Of a stretch of 64,000 nt of DNA, positions 11,011 through 21,840 are shown one piece after another. Position 1 is the stretch's first letter, and each line of letters opens with the position of its first letter. The translations under genes and the position numbers were made by a program. Under the pieces are notes generated by a model. It ran no database searches and was not told where the DNA came from. It was given only the letters and a program-made list of their open reading frames with translations. The stretch is from Rhodeus uyekii. Its lineage: Eukaryota; Chordata; Actinopteri; Cypriniformes; Acheilognathidae. The stretch lies in NCBI GenBank assembly GCA_037043235.1, contig JAWRVZ010000242.1:248001-312000 (forward strand), written 5' to 3'.

Positions 11011-12419
11011 ATGACTGATTTTTAAAAATGTATTTTAAAAATTCAAACATAGACATTCAGTTGTCAATTTTAATCAGAAAATGAAACAATTTACTTTGAT
11101 TTTAACATGTTATGTGTTTAAAGACAATGTGATATGCTTTAAGAGGAACTGAATATCCACATCGAATGTTCATTTTGAATGTGAAGCAGAAGCCTGTGTG
11201 CTTGACCAATCAGCCACTGCATCAGCTGTGGGACAGAGAGCGTCGCCTCATCCTGAGTGTCTCCATCTAAGGCATTAAAATAAACAACACATTTTTAAAA
11301 CATTAAATTGCATAACTACATACAGTCATGGTACTATGCATCAACTATTTTGAAAAAGTACAAAATGTAATTAGTTGCTGCTTTAGAAAACTGAATATAC
11401 AGACAAGGTTTAAGAATAACACTAGCTGTTTCTATCACCCTTTTCATGCTCCATTTCAATTACATTAAAATACCTGTCAAAAATTTGAAAGCATTACAAT
11501 TTATTAATATTTTAAAAAAAAGTCTTACCAAGCCTGGATTTAATAAATTACAGTAAAGAGAAGTAATATTGTGGCACATCACTACACTTTTAAATAACTT
11601 TCTATTTTAATAATGTTACTTTTATTTATTCCAGTGATTAAAGCTGAATTTATTAGATGATAAATACAGTAAAACAGTGTAATATTATAGGAGACATTTA
11701 TAATGGTATTAAAAAATGCTTTAATAAATGTGTTTCATAAATGCTCTTCCTTTCTGTTTAAAGAATTATGAAGTATAACAACAATGTTAAGCAAAGGTTA
11801 AACATTTTCAACACTAACAATAATCAGAAAAGTTTCTTGAGCCGAAAATCAGCATGATTTATGAATGATCGTGAAGACCAATGTGACCTGATCTTCTCTC
11901 ACAATGCTAAATATAGACATAACTTTCATACAGAACAGGAATAAAACGGTATTAAACTTACCTCAGTCTGCGAGGAGGATGTTGAGGCTTGCTGCCGCTC
12001 CTGGTGACGCTTCTCGTGTCTGTTAGTGTTCTATAATAAACTATGATTATTCTCGTGTGTGTTTGTATACAGCCCCAGGTGCTCTGAAAATCGCGTCCTT
12101 GAAGCATCAACTACTTCCGGTTCAAGGAGCCGTCAATCAAAATGGCACTAGCCAATGAGAGCGAACCTTGTTAAGCCCCGCCCACACGTTAGGTTTGAGT
12201 CAGAAAGACGAACAAAAATTTGAGAATCGTAAACGAAAATTTTTAAAGCGAACACGAAAACTCTGGCAGCGAAACCGCAGTTTAGGGAACTGTCAACAAA
12301 GAATGCAGTTTATTCGAAGATGATGTTAATTTTTTTGGTTTGAGGTTAGTTTTTTTCGTTCGTGGAGAGTATTTTTGTTCGTTTTCACTAATATTTTGTT
12401 GAATAATATTGGCTCAAGT

Positions 12420-14185
12420 CTACTTCCATATGGCCTCCCACTTTGCTCTTCTTTGATTAGAAATCGAGCCCAAGCGAGTGTTTGTTAACAATTTTAGAAT
12501 TTGATGTCTGGTGTGTAATACCACCTTTTGGTGAACTACAATGTCCTCAGTAGCTTTCACCGCCCACTCTGCACAGTCACATATCCGCAAACAAGGATGT
12601 TGTCCTGCCATAGAAACAGGAATTGGAGCAGAGAAATAGCCTACCATCCCATAGGAGTTTCTTCCTGAAACTCGTTGTCCCAGGGCAGCTGAATAGGCCT
12701 TGTTTCCCACCCAGGTCCACAGATGAAATGGCTTGTTTGCATCAGCATGTCTTAGTGCTGGGGAAGAAGCAAGAGTTTCTTTGATACTCACGAATGAATC
12801 TTCCATTTCCTCGGTCCAGTCAATCAGCTCAGGCCCTGGTTTTTCCTCCCTTTAAGGCCTCTGTGAGCGGTTTAGACAGTTCAGTGTATTCAGAAACATA
12901 CTGGCGGCAATAATTGAGTAAACCCATGACTTGCCTTAGACCAGTGACAGTGTTTGGCTTTGGAAGTTCAATGATGGCTTTGATTCGGTCTGGGGTAATG
13001 CGTCTGCCATGAACCCCAACGATCTGACCCAAATAGGTCACTTCAGGCTGTGCTAGCTGAGCTTTCTTCAAATTGATTTTGAATCCCCCCTTTTTGAGGG
13101 CATTCAAAACAGCCTGTACAGCAGTCAAATGTTTGTACTTTGTTGGGCTAGCAATTAAAATGTCATCCACATACTGCAGGACAACTGATCCTTCAGATTG
13201 AACAGTCTTTTGAACAGGATCTATAAATGATGCGAGTACCTGATGAAACAGTGTCGGAGAGTTGCAGAATCCTTGTGGCAAACGACTCCAGGTCCACTGA
13301 CGACCACTGCAGCTGAAAGCAAATTTAGCTTGGTCCTCTGGTGCTAAAGGGCAAGTCCAAAAACCGTTAGAGATATCCAAGGCAAATGACAATGTTCAGA
13401 ACCAATGTCATGCAAAATGGTTGCAGGATTAGCCACCAGGGGGTGCATTTTAACAGAGACGGAATTCAAAGCGGTATAGTCAATGGTTAAACGCCAACTC
13501 CTATCTGGCTTACTGACTGGCCACATGGGGGAGTTGGTGGGGGAGGAGCAAGGAATGATAATACCCCGTTTATGCAACTCCGTCACAACATTTTCAGCTC
13601 CCATCCGGGCATCATTTTTCAAAGGATATTGGCGTTTGGCTTCATGCATGGGCCTGGGTATGCTGAGGGGCTGAACCTGCGTAGACCACAATAAAATTTA
13701 TCTTTTGCCCAAACATCAGAAAATTTAGAAATAATAAATTTCCATTCAGGACGAGTTTCTGTCATACTTGCAGATTCAGCCACAGCACAACCCTTCTCAT
13801 GGTGGGGACCAGAGTGAGATAAGCGAATTGTTTCATTGCAGCCAAGCACGAGCTTATCTCTTGAGAGCAAAACATCAGCTTCTAGTTCTCTCAAAATGTC
13901 AACACCAATGATAGTACCCACAGTGTTTTTACCCACCCAAAATTCAGTCCAATATACAGTTTCAGAATTAGCAATCATGAGAGGGACAGGAACAGATTTA
14001 TAATATACATTTTTGTCATTTAACCCCTCTATGTACAAAGATTCAGTGGTTGTTTCAAGATCAAGATTTGTGATTGACACATTTGCGCCGGTATCGATCA
14101 AAGCTATGCATTGCCGGCCTCCTAACAATGCGTGAACGAAAGGGCGAGAATAAGTGTTATCACAAAAACTGGAGGACACTGACCC
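12420..14185 (-). pseudogene. pol: ERV1 pro-pol 5' part: protease and reverse transcriptase
   Basis: Protease at 14185-13700 follows the gag UAG in the same frame and carries ALIDTGANVSI, the aspartic-protease active site, and IIGVDILRE. RT starts at about 13690 (KRQYPLKNDA, GIIIPCSSPTNSPMWPV, WRLTIDYTALN). After a frameshift near 13380 it resumes with ALDISNGFW and LPQGFCNSP, and the catalytic box LQYVDDILIA lies at about 13170-13200, followed by GFKINLKKAQ and YLGQIVG. Another shift near 12820 leads to the connection region (ALRHADANKPFHLW), which is cut by the palindromic transposon. The motif order is standard for gammaretrovirus-like pol. At least two frameshifts make it inactive. Confidence 0.85.
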
Positions 14186-14188
14186 CTA
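14186..14188 (-). promoter_or_regulatory. gag-pro in-frame UAG (readthrough-type junction)
   Basis: On the minus strand the gag C-terminus reads LISEE, then TAG, then GGG TCA GTG into the protease in the same frame. Gammaretroviruses express Pol by reading through a UAG followed by a G-rich codon, so the arrangement fits that mode. I did not establish a downstream pseudoknot. Confidence 0.55.
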
Positions 14189-14336
14189 TTCCTCACTTAT
14201 TAGTTTTTTCAATTTGTCAACATCTTTGTCTGAAGAATTTTTTGAAGAATTTTTGGGTCTTTTCTTGTCGTTAGTTCTACCTACGCGACAAAAGCTCGCC
14301 AGGTGCCCTTTCCTGCCACAAGTTGGACATGTTTCT
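14189..14336 (-). pseudogene. gag: ERV1 gag nucleocapsid, second zinc knuckle and tail
   Basis: The minus-strand frame carries CPTCGRKGHLASFC, a C-X2-C-X4-H-X4-C zinc knuckle, then a lysine and serine-rich tail ending at the UAG. It is separated from the rest of gag by TM-cc copy 2. With the knuckle at 15274-15316, ancestral Gag had two RNA-binding knuckles. Confidence 0.8.
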
Positions 14337-14464
14337 TCTCTTCCTGACTCTCGTGACTGCAGACGTGTTTTCCTAAGCTCCGCTCTGACCTGCTTTGCCC
14401 TTGCGCTAGTATCTGTCTGTTCTTCTTCGGACCCGCTGCTTGCTGGACTCCTGACAATATTGAA

Positions 14465-14794
14465 ATGGATATGATTGGATTACTGATAGCGGGATTCCCA
14501 TTCTTTGGCTTTGGGATTATCCTGACCTATCGAAAGATTGGCAAGACAGCTGCGAGCAAATTCACCCTGCCGCTGTCTGTAGAAATGAAGAATTGCCTCG
14601 AAGCCGTGTCTGACCGTCTGAAGGAATTAGATCAGCGAGTGATAAAGATTGAGGAACTGAATCGTAACCTATGGGAACTGTATCGTAACAACACAGTCCG
14701 GACAGCGAGCCAGATCGGTGAACTCTTACGAATGGTATCCGGTCTGGCTATGAGGCTGGACACGGTGCTGAGGACCAGAAATGAACCTGATTGA
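14465..14794 (+). CDS. Short membrane protein with coiled coil, TM-cc copy 2
   Basis: Intact 109-residue frame, ATG start. Residues 2-20 form a hydrophobic span (MIGLLIAGFPFFGFGIILTY), followed by RKIGKTAASKF and a helix with NCLEAVSDRLKELDQRVIKI that looks like a coiled coil. A second helical part contains TASQIGELLRMVSGLAMRLD. Compared with copy 1 it lacks about 14 N-terminal residues and keeps a longer C-terminus, while copy 3 follows this form. The basic residues after the span suggest a cytosolic C-terminus. No known function. Conservation of the frame in three copies makes real coding plausible in the source element. Confidence 0.55.
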   Translation: MDMIGLLIAGFPFFGFGIILTYRKIGKTAASKFTLPLSVEMKNCLEAVSDRLKELDQRVIKIEELNRNLWELYRNNTVRTASQIGELLRMVSGLAMRLDTVLRTRNEPD

Positions 14795-15201
14795 ACTGAC
14801 TGATTATGATCCGGACAAAATTACCGATCAACGAATGGATTATTAAAAAGGAGTTGTATTTCTGCCCCTATCTCTCGTTGGGAAGCCAGCATGATGACAG
14901 CCTGGTCTCCCTCATCCTCCTTCAGGGACAAAGCCACAGAACTGTTCTCATAACATCTGATGTTGTGACTACTCTTCCTCTCACCCGTCTGCGTGTCCTG
15001 CCTGTTCTTATCTATTCCCTCCCCAATCTCCAACGAAAAAAATCCCTATGTGTGTGTGTTAAATTGCAGTATTATGTTCTTATGTGAAGGCTTGCTAATT
15101 TGCATTCTTGTATTTCTTGTTTTCCTGGAGAAAAAACGGCGCATGCTCTGCTGCGACGACACGTCTGTGAAAACAAATTTCCCGTTAAGGGACAATAAAA
15201 T

Positions 15202-15205
<4 letters not shown>

Positions 15206-15258
<53 letters not shown>
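15206..15258 (+). repeat. (TATC)n microsatellite tail
   Basis: About 13 TATC units directly after AATAAAATTC. It is the 3' tail of TM-cc copy 2. Confidence 0.9.
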
Positions 15259-15273
15259 GTAGTAAGTGGATTA

Positions 15274-16677
15274 TCAATCACGGGAAAAATGACCCATGTG
15301 ACCACAATTAAAACATGTCCTTCTATTGTGTGGATTTGTTTCGGCATCACCTACAACAGCAGATACTTGAGCGACAGTGGAATCGTTTGGAATTTGCAAA
15401 CGACTCCAGCTCACGGAACACCAGCGCAGCAGACTTTCCCAATCTCTAAGATCTACGGCACTATTTATGAGCATATCTCTGTATTTCTTGGACAGCCCGC
15501 TTGTGGCAGACTCAATCACAATTGCAGAATCATAGTTTTCATGACAGCTGTTAGCAGCACAATAGTTATCATAGGCTGAACGGAAACGCTCAGCATATTC
15601 TAAGGGGCTTTCATCAGGCTTTTGTTTAACCTGCGTTACGCTTGTCCATGGAACGGATCCCCGACCCAAAAGATCTTTCACACTGCTTTTGTACTCCCTG
15701 TAAGCCATACAATACTCATTCCAATTATATGGGACCACATGAAAAACTTGAATTCTCTGAACATCTCGCAGTTTGTTGGAGGGGACTAGACCCTCCACCA
15801 GAACTCGCACATCAGATATTCCTAAATTTTGTTGTCTCGCAATAGCTTCAATTTTATCCCATGTAATTCTATTTGGGCTGAACAATTTAAAAGGTTCCAA
15901 TCCTACAAGCAAACTGTTTTTCTCAGAAGCGGAGAGTCTAGTCCACTCTCCCACTTCCTGACCTGCTCCCATTTCAATGTTTCTCGCAACATCGTCAGTT
16001 TGTCTGATTGTTCTTGGAATGACCACGCTCTCTTCCATGGAAGTCAGTTCAAGATTTCTGACCCCAGGTGTAGTAATGGATTTTGCTTGTATGATAGGCA
16101 CCTTTATTGGTTCTACATAAGGAGGAAGACCTCCGTTGCCAGCAGTTTCTAACAATTTGCGTACCTCTGTATAAGGACCCTCAGTCTTGTTCTCAGTCTG
16201 TGTGGCAGCGCAAACACTGGCAGCTGCTTGGACAGTCTGAGAAGAGAGAGTGGGAGCGGAGGGGGCAGATACATCAGGCAATACATCACATTTTACGCCA
16301 TCTGCTTTTTCACATACCATGTCAAACCCTTCAATTAGACCACTCAGATCAGACCCTACTTCTATTCCCGTGATTTCAGTTATTTTATCACATTTGCCAA
16401 TCAGGCTGTACCATTTTTCAACAATATCAGGGATTTTTCTTTCGGTCGTTAAAGGTACACCACCCATTTTACAAATCCAAGAATAAGCACAAACAGCCAA
16501 AAATTTGAATTTCTCAGGTTCTTTCTTGGTCTGCAACCAGTCAAGTTGTTGAATCATATTCCAATCAGAATCAAAACCCTGACTAACCATTCTCTTAATC
16601 AGCTCTGTGTTTTTCTTTGAAATGAGAGCTTCAGAGCAAAGCTGCTTACAGCGTGCGCTCTCTTCTGTTTCAGACAT
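15274..16677 (-). pseudogene. gag: ERV1 gag: matrix and capsid, broken at the nucleocapsid
   Basis: A long frame of about 467 codons opens with ATG at 16677 (MSETEESARCKQLC). The N-terminal 100 residues are helical matrix-like. A Ser/Pro/Thr-rich linker follows (about 145-185). The capsid begins near residue 250 (WTRLSASEKNSL), and the major homology region is visible as QKPDESPLEYAERFRSAY at about 358-375. The frame ends in the first zinc knuckle CFNCGHMGHFSRD, whose final cysteine is lost where TM-cc copy 2 inserted. Gag would form the virion core and bind genomic RNA. The open reading frame itself has survived intact up to the insertion. Confidence 0.85.
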
Positions 16678-17029
16678 TTTTATTGGTCACAATTGAAACC
16701 CACAAAGAGAAATGTTAGCATAAAACTGTTTGAGGCGGTAATGTTTTAACACATATCCTGGACATTCCACATGATGAAACTACAAGTATACCACAAAAAC
16801 ACCAGGTCACATATCGTGGTCTAAGCCAATTCGGGTCACACAAATTTTACTTTTGTCGGAATCGTTCCAGATGCATCCCTGGTAAACAAATTAGTTCTAT
16901 ATATATTTATTTATTTAATAACTAGCTAATGGTTTAGTCCCTAACTGCCTGATTCCCTAACTTCGGGGCGCCCCTGTCTGAACTGGAAGAGATCAAGTCA
17001 GGTTCATGGTGCCACTGAACCGAATGAAA

Positions 17030-17267
17030 CCGGGAATCTAACCCGTGTTCCAGAACCGGGAATCTAACCAGTGTTCTTCTCCAGTGTCTTACACTCCCGT
17101 CAGCGACTTACTGTCCCCTTAAAGTGCGTTTCGGCGATGCCTTCCGTTTACCTGGAATCTAACCAGTGTTACGGATACCAGCGACTATTACACCATCAAA
17201 AACCATATGATCTTTAAAATCATAAGGCTGGCATAATTATGTGTACCCCCTGGAATCTAACCAGCGT
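17030..17267 (-). repeat. Four-copy GGAATCTAACCAG motif in ERV1 leader or LTR
   Basis: Copies at 17030-17051, 17056-17076, 17151-17170 and 17248-17267 share GGAATCTAACC followed by CGTGTT, AGTGTT or AGCGTC. The reverse complement GGTTAGATTCC differs by one base from the Pol III B-box or tRNA T-arm consensus GGTTCGANTCC. The spacing is uneven. Confidence 0.7.
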
Positions 17268-17389
17268 CGGTACTCCCCACTCACGTCTGAGTGAAGCTCT
17301 CCCGATCCCCTTTCCAGTCTCTTCCAGTTAGACAGCACCTAACAAATTAAAACTTCCTACCTTGTTTGTTGTTTAACCAGGGATGTCAC

Positions 17390-17810
17390 CAGGGGCGATT
17401 CTAGGATTTTGATTTTAGGGGGGCTCAGCCCCCAATAAGGGTATGATTAAAAAAATATTATTTGACTATTAGGGTATGGTGGTATGCTACTGCAATCCAC
17501 TATTCCATGATTACATTATGTAAACTGCAATGCATTTATGACAAAGAACTGCACCGATGCAGGTGTAATATCATAGCATTAACAATCTATCAATAAATGC
17601 ACGCACACACTACACACACCTTGATGTTCACTCTGCTCGGCGCCCCTGCAGATTGAAAAATGCGCTAAAACCAAGCAGACTCAGATAAGTCTTAAGGCTT
17701 GCCGCCGTTTCAAATGAGTTTTTTTTAAAGGGACTGAAGCGATCAAAAATGTATTAATCAAATAATAAATTTGATGAAGCCCCCCTAAAAAGGGCCTAGT
17801 GACGCACCTG
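17390..17810. mobile_element. hAT-type MITE with 8-bp target duplication
   Basis: 421 bases bounded by CAGGGGCGATTCTAGG and the complement of CAGGTGCGTCACTAGG, with inner TTTTAGGGGGGCT also inverted. GATGTCAC occurs at 17382-17389 and 17811-17818, a clean 8-bp duplication. There is no coding sequence. The terminal form and 8-bp duplication are diagnostic for hAT. Confidence 0.9.
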
Positions 17811-18734
17811 GATGTCACCGAAGAATGAATTGCCCGCGCACTCTCCACCATTAACTGTAGGGGAATTTACAGTTAAGACCCTGAGACCACATATGTTGAA
17901 TGAAGACCAGGAGTCAGGAGTGTAGTCAAATAATAAAAATTTAGTAAAGAATAGGTTGTAGTTTCATCATGCAGAAGCCAGCTTCAAGTCTCACAAGGAG
18001 GTCGTAGGCCGCTCTGCTTACATTTTCATTATTACATCAATTATACCATTTTCTAAGGTCACATTACGTCATTACTTAAAAAAACTTAAATGATTCTGAT
18101 TGGCTAAGAAAGTAGGCAGAAATGATTAACCTTCCACAAAAAGACATAACATCAATAGCATATCTCCATCCATCGAACTGCTGATGTTTAAACTGGATTT
18201 AGGCATGAAATGACCTCCCCGATCACCACGAGGCGCCTGTAAGTCTCCATCGAAATCTACGTCTCGCACCCTTTCTCCTAGACCTGCACAGAAAGATGAA
18301 CGCACACACACAAATACACAGTCTCTCCAAGGTTGAAGTTGGTGCTGGCCGGGAAAAACAGACCTATCAACCGGAGACGTCCAAAAACATTCTGATAACT
18401 CGTTCTCCTTCCGAGAAAAACACAGAAAATATCAACCTTAACACTTCTAAAATTGAAGGACCGTCACGTATTCCAAGGGTCGTGATTACCTCTGGGACCC
18501 TAGCATAGGCAAATAGAATACGGACATCAGAAAATATTAGAGCAATTACACAATAATATGGTTGTTTTATAAATGTAAATCATTTAGAATCATTTAATAA
18601 TAAAAATAAGTATTCAAGATATTGGTTAATGATTTAATACTGAGGTTATAGTCATATATGTCAATCATTCTAAGAGAAATAAGAGAAGGAAAAGAAAATA
18701 TATATAATGTAAATAGAAGAGACAAGAGATTTTG

Positions 18735-19335
18735 ATTATCCGCCTTCAATACAATTCCAGCACATTTGTGGACAGAGATAATGCCAAGGATATATAATAT
18801 GCAAAAAATGTTACTTTCAGATCTTCCGACATTTGTGCCTCAAGCTATCGGAAAGTGAAAATTGTTGTGTATTTTATAATACACAATATACAATATACAA
18901 ATATAATATAATATACATACATATACCATATATATAGGATAGGATTATAAACATATATATAAAATTTAACGCCACAAATGTATTACTGCACAGTAAAATT
19001 TTATTTTATTTTCATGTTTATAATTATACATATACCATATATATAGGATAGGATTATAAACATATATATAAAATTTAACGCCACAAATGTATTACTGCAC
19101 AGTAAAATTTTATTTTATTTTCATGTTTATAATTATAACAGATGGTAAAGAATTTTTTTTCAATTAAGTTAAAATAATATAAAATACTATGCTAGAATAA
19201 AGTTGATCCTATAAGACCTGCGTTTTTTCTTTTCATCTTTTTAAATAAATGTTTCAGATGAATTGATTCAACATATTCACACACAATTGTTTTGCCTTTA
19301 TTGAATTATGACTTCATTGAATGAATAAGTACTCA
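18735..19335 (-). repeat. X-family copy without the L2 insertion
   Basis: 18740-18855 is the reverse complement of 58740-58875 (ACATTTGTGGACAGAGATAA, TTTGTGCCTCAAGC). 19130-19330 matches 38795-39000 (CAGATGGTAAAGA, TATGCTAG, AAATAAATGTTTCAG, TTTATTGAATTATGACTT). Between them there is only AT-rich sequence, where the other copies carry an L2 LINE. Confidence 0.75.
18922..19139. repeat. 109-bp tandem duplication
   Basis: Two nearly identical units begin with TATACCATATATATAGGATA at 18922 and 19031 and contain AATTTAACGCCACAAATGTA. The near identity implies a recent event. Confidence 0.9.
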
Positions 19336-19339
19336 ACGC

Positions 19340-20700
19340 TGAGGGAGAACGTTTATGTCTCTCAACTTTATTATTTGTCTGTTTGAATAGAGAACAGAGA
19401 AATGTCTAAAGGGAGTAACATAAGGACAACCAATGAGAGAATATAGCCAGACGGGTTACCCATTGAATTTTTTTTACGTTTTTTTTTGGGACTCTTTTAA
19501 GCACCTTCTTTACGAAGCCCTTATTGAATGTGCAATAATGGTTAATCAACGGACTCAATGAATAGTCTTTTTCTCTTATTTTTTCTCAAACGTCATTACT
19601 GACAGTTCTTTAACTTCATTGAACTGTCCTGAACAAACATAGAATATTGAAGAACATGAACGGTTCTTCTGAATATGACTTGAGACCTGGCAGCGCTTCC
19701 TCTCACCACCTGAGCTGCATTTGGCTCGAAGGAAGAAAGAACCAAGCCTCTTAGTATAGCTTGAAGATGATCGTCAGTAAACAGACCTGTACTTGGACTT
19801 TCATTGTCAACGGAACATCGGTGTTGGCCGTTAATTTGCAAAATCATCATGATAACATGTGTAGCGCCCCCTACCTGTTTCTGTTACAATAAAGTAGGAG
19901 AGCACACCCAAATTCATTAATATATGCCTACAGATGTTGAAGTTAGGCCCCTCTGAAAATCACTAAATACTTGTATATAAAATAACAGAAGTAAAACTCT
20001 GGTGACAGTAACAAAAACATAGGATTTAATTTGACATATAAAGTAAAACAAATATAAAAACGATTGGGTATAAACAAAACAGTAATAATAATGAAAGTCC
20101 CTCACAGCCCACCCCGTTGCAGGCCTGAGACGTGGCTAGAGTACGTGGTGGCCGTGAAAACAGCAACTGGCCCCTTCGCTCTCCTGAGCAGGAAAAATAA
20201 CACACTCAAGCACAGTACCTGCACTCCGTGACAGGTCGAAACGGAACTGCACAATAGCAGTCTACCGGAAATCTCTCTCCAGCGCGCGCTCTCTGAAGAC
20301 GGGCCGCCGGCTCCTCACTCGCAGCCAACGAACTCCCGATGCTACTATATCTATTTTGCAGATATAGTCCTCTCCAGTCAACAAACCGCCGATAAAAATA
20401 GTCTGAAATCTTGGCGTGTGTCCTCAAATGTCCTTCGAATAATCTCACAGCTCCTCTTGACGATCGGCTGACCTTGACCAAAACTCTCGCTCCTCTCTCC
20501 CCTCACCGCGAACCACCAATCACATCTCCCCAAAACACCGGTGAGGGCGGGACTTAGCACTTATGAACCAATAAAAGTAAAGCAATAACTAACGTGTAGG
20601 TTAACACCTTTTTTCTATGTACATTTCAAACAAACTTTACATATGACTGGGTTCTTAAAGGCATACACTCACATTTATGCATTAAATTATATTGCTGCAT
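19340..20700 (-). other. Unclassified, with a GC-rich CCAAT-bearing block
   Basis: 19340-19856 shows nothing recognisable. The block at about 19857-20600 starts with TGTAGCGCCCCCTAC and becomes GC-rich toward 20560. Read on the minus strand it has GTGATTGGTGG (CCAAT type) and CpG-rich sequence, like an LTR or a transposon promoter. A 91-codon minus frame at 20206-20481 has no known motif. I do not assign it. Confidence 0.35.
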
Positions 20701-20944
20701 ACTTCATTTCTGTATGAGCTCTGAGTTAGAACCCAACAAAATAAATATAAATAAAAACTACAAATACCAGAGGAAAAGTATTCTACTGGGTTACACATGG
20801 ATGGCGATCATATCGCTTTCAACTCTTAAGCAAATCAACCCATTTCAAATGATGGAAAAACAAAACACAATCAGCATGACGTTAAACGCTATAACAGTGA
20901 CATTGACTCCGTCCAGCTCAGTCAAACATGCTCAATTTCAAACA

Positions 20945-21660
20945 CAACAAGAAGTAACTAGATAGAGGAAGTTTATTATATAAACTTCAGTTGGCTTGAG
21001 AAAGCCTAGCCTGAAAGTTTAAATTAGTTGTAAAAGGTTCAAGCTTGAAAAGTTTTGAGAGTTTTTCGCTAACAATATTTATTTGGAGATTACTGATGAT
21101 TCAGTTGGTCAGTGAGTAGCGCTGTTTCCCACACACAGAAGCAAGCAGCATTTTCTACAGTTATATTTGCAATCTTTGATATGTTTGCCAGTATTTCATA
21201 GTTGGTATGTAAAATAGTGAGATTTAACTTACTAATTAAAGTAAAAAATCGATTGTAGACCTGCAAGTCTTTTTTCAGGATTTAAAAAAAAATGCATATC
21301 CATTGCAATGGACATTGGGTTCCAATGACTGCTACTCAATGCACATGCTGATTGCTTTTGAGATATGTAGGACCTAATAAATACAATACCCCCCAAAAAA
21401 TGTGTACAGGTATTGTACAGATGTCTTCACGTGGTATCATAATGCTATTTGCTGTTATGGCCAGTGGGGTAATAATTAGTCAAAATTCAAATCTCATTCT
21501 AAAATATGTCAAATTTTAATCCCAGTATTGTACATAAATACACTTGTTTCGTTCATATAATTTGAATATTTTATTCGAGGGAATACCTTGAATAGATTTT
21601 TTAACTGGGTCAATTTTCTTTCAGGATCTGGGGTTTCAGATCTAAAAGTTTTTACTGAAA
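20945..21660 (+). repeat. Y-family repeat, copy 1
   Basis: Contains AACTAGATAGAGGAAGTTTA, CAGTTGGCTTGAGAAAGCC, GATTCAGTTGGTCAGTG and AATCGATTGTAGACCTGCAA, which recur at 25664-26030 and partly at 25255-25380. No coding content was seen. It is probably a non-autonomous DNA element. Confidence 0.7.
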
Positions 21661-21667
21661 TGTATAT

Positions 21668-21840
21668 ACAGTAATACCTCGGTTTACGAGTTTAATTCGT
21701 TCCAAGAGCGAGCTCGTATCCCAAAATGCTCGTACACTAAAACAATTTCCCCCATAAGAATGCATTAAAAATCTATTAATTCGTTCCACACGACCATAAA
21801 TGCCCATTTTAAATATTTAGTTTTTATTTTACCCTATTAA
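21668..21840. mobile_element. Mariner-like (Tc1/mariner) transposon end fragment
   Basis: ACAGTAATACCTCGGTTTAC, TTAATTCGTTCC and AAAATGCTCGTAC resemble the terminal sequence of mariner/Tigger-like elements widespread in animals. No matching second end was found. Confidence 0.4.

Larger units (their letters stand above)
9172..12403. mobile_element. Palindromic DNA transposon with about 800-bp inverted repeats
   Basis: Sequence 9172-9966 is the near reverse complement of about 11590-12403. Shared marks include AAACGAACAAAAATACTCTC, GTGGGCGGGGCTTAACAA, CCGGAAGTAGTTGATGCTTC and GATCTTCTCTCACAATGC. A possible 8-bp target duplication TAATATTG lies at 9164-9171 and 12404-12411, although the flanks are AT-rich and the termini are not perfectly symmetric. 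It interrupts ERV1 pol between RT and RNase H. The 1.6 kb centre holds one small exon-like frame and no transposase, so it is non-autonomous. 8-bp duplications occur in hAT and P elements, but I cannot assign a superfamily. Confidence 0.85.
14337..15262 (+). mobile_element. TM-cc element, copy 2, inserted in ERV1 gag
   Basis: About 925 bases in antisense to ERV1, lying exactly between the two zinc-knuckle codes of gag. The 5' leader contains CTTCCTGACTCTC, GCAGACGTGT and GACCCGCTGCTTGCTGGACT. The 3' region carries GCGCATGCTCTGCTGCGACG, ACACGTCTGTGAAAACAAAT and GGGACAATAAAATTC, then a (TATC)n tail. A 3' end of this form with a tetranucleotide tail is typical of retroposed LINE or SINE copies in fish. 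The first knuckle loses its last cysteine codon at the right junction. This is the most complete copy in the window. Confidence 0.75.
5284..18510 (-). mobile_element. Endogenous retrovirus ERV1, nested and degenerate
   Basis: A minus-strand provirus with the order gag, pro-RT, RNase H-integrase, env, read from right to left. The left end is lost: env stops at an X-family fragment and no 3' LTR is seen. The LTR region lies to the right of gag. Three elements sit inside: a palindromic DNA transposon at 9172-12403, TM-cc copy 2 at 14337-15262 and a hAT MITE at 17390-17810. Gag and protease share one frame separated by a single UAG, as in gamma- and epsilonretroviruses. Env begins with an N-terminal hydrophobic leader, reminiscent of foamy-like fish retroviruses. 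The right limit is approximate. Confidence 0.85.
16975..18510 (-). repeat. ERV1 5' LTR region (limits approximate)
   Basis: Upstream of gag in the minus direction. A TG-starting boundary at 16975 (TGTCTGAACTGG on the plus strand) adjoins GGCGCCCC with CTTCGG beside it, which weakly resembles a lysine-tRNA primer site. No second LTR survives for comparison, so the limits are not proven. The region contains a four-copy motif (17030-17267) and the hAT MITE. Confidence 0.4.

Noticed and set aside
16955..16975. Firm tRNA-Lys primer site for ERV1
   Set aside because: The match is interrupted and lacks the TGG start. It is kept only as a weak boundary hint.
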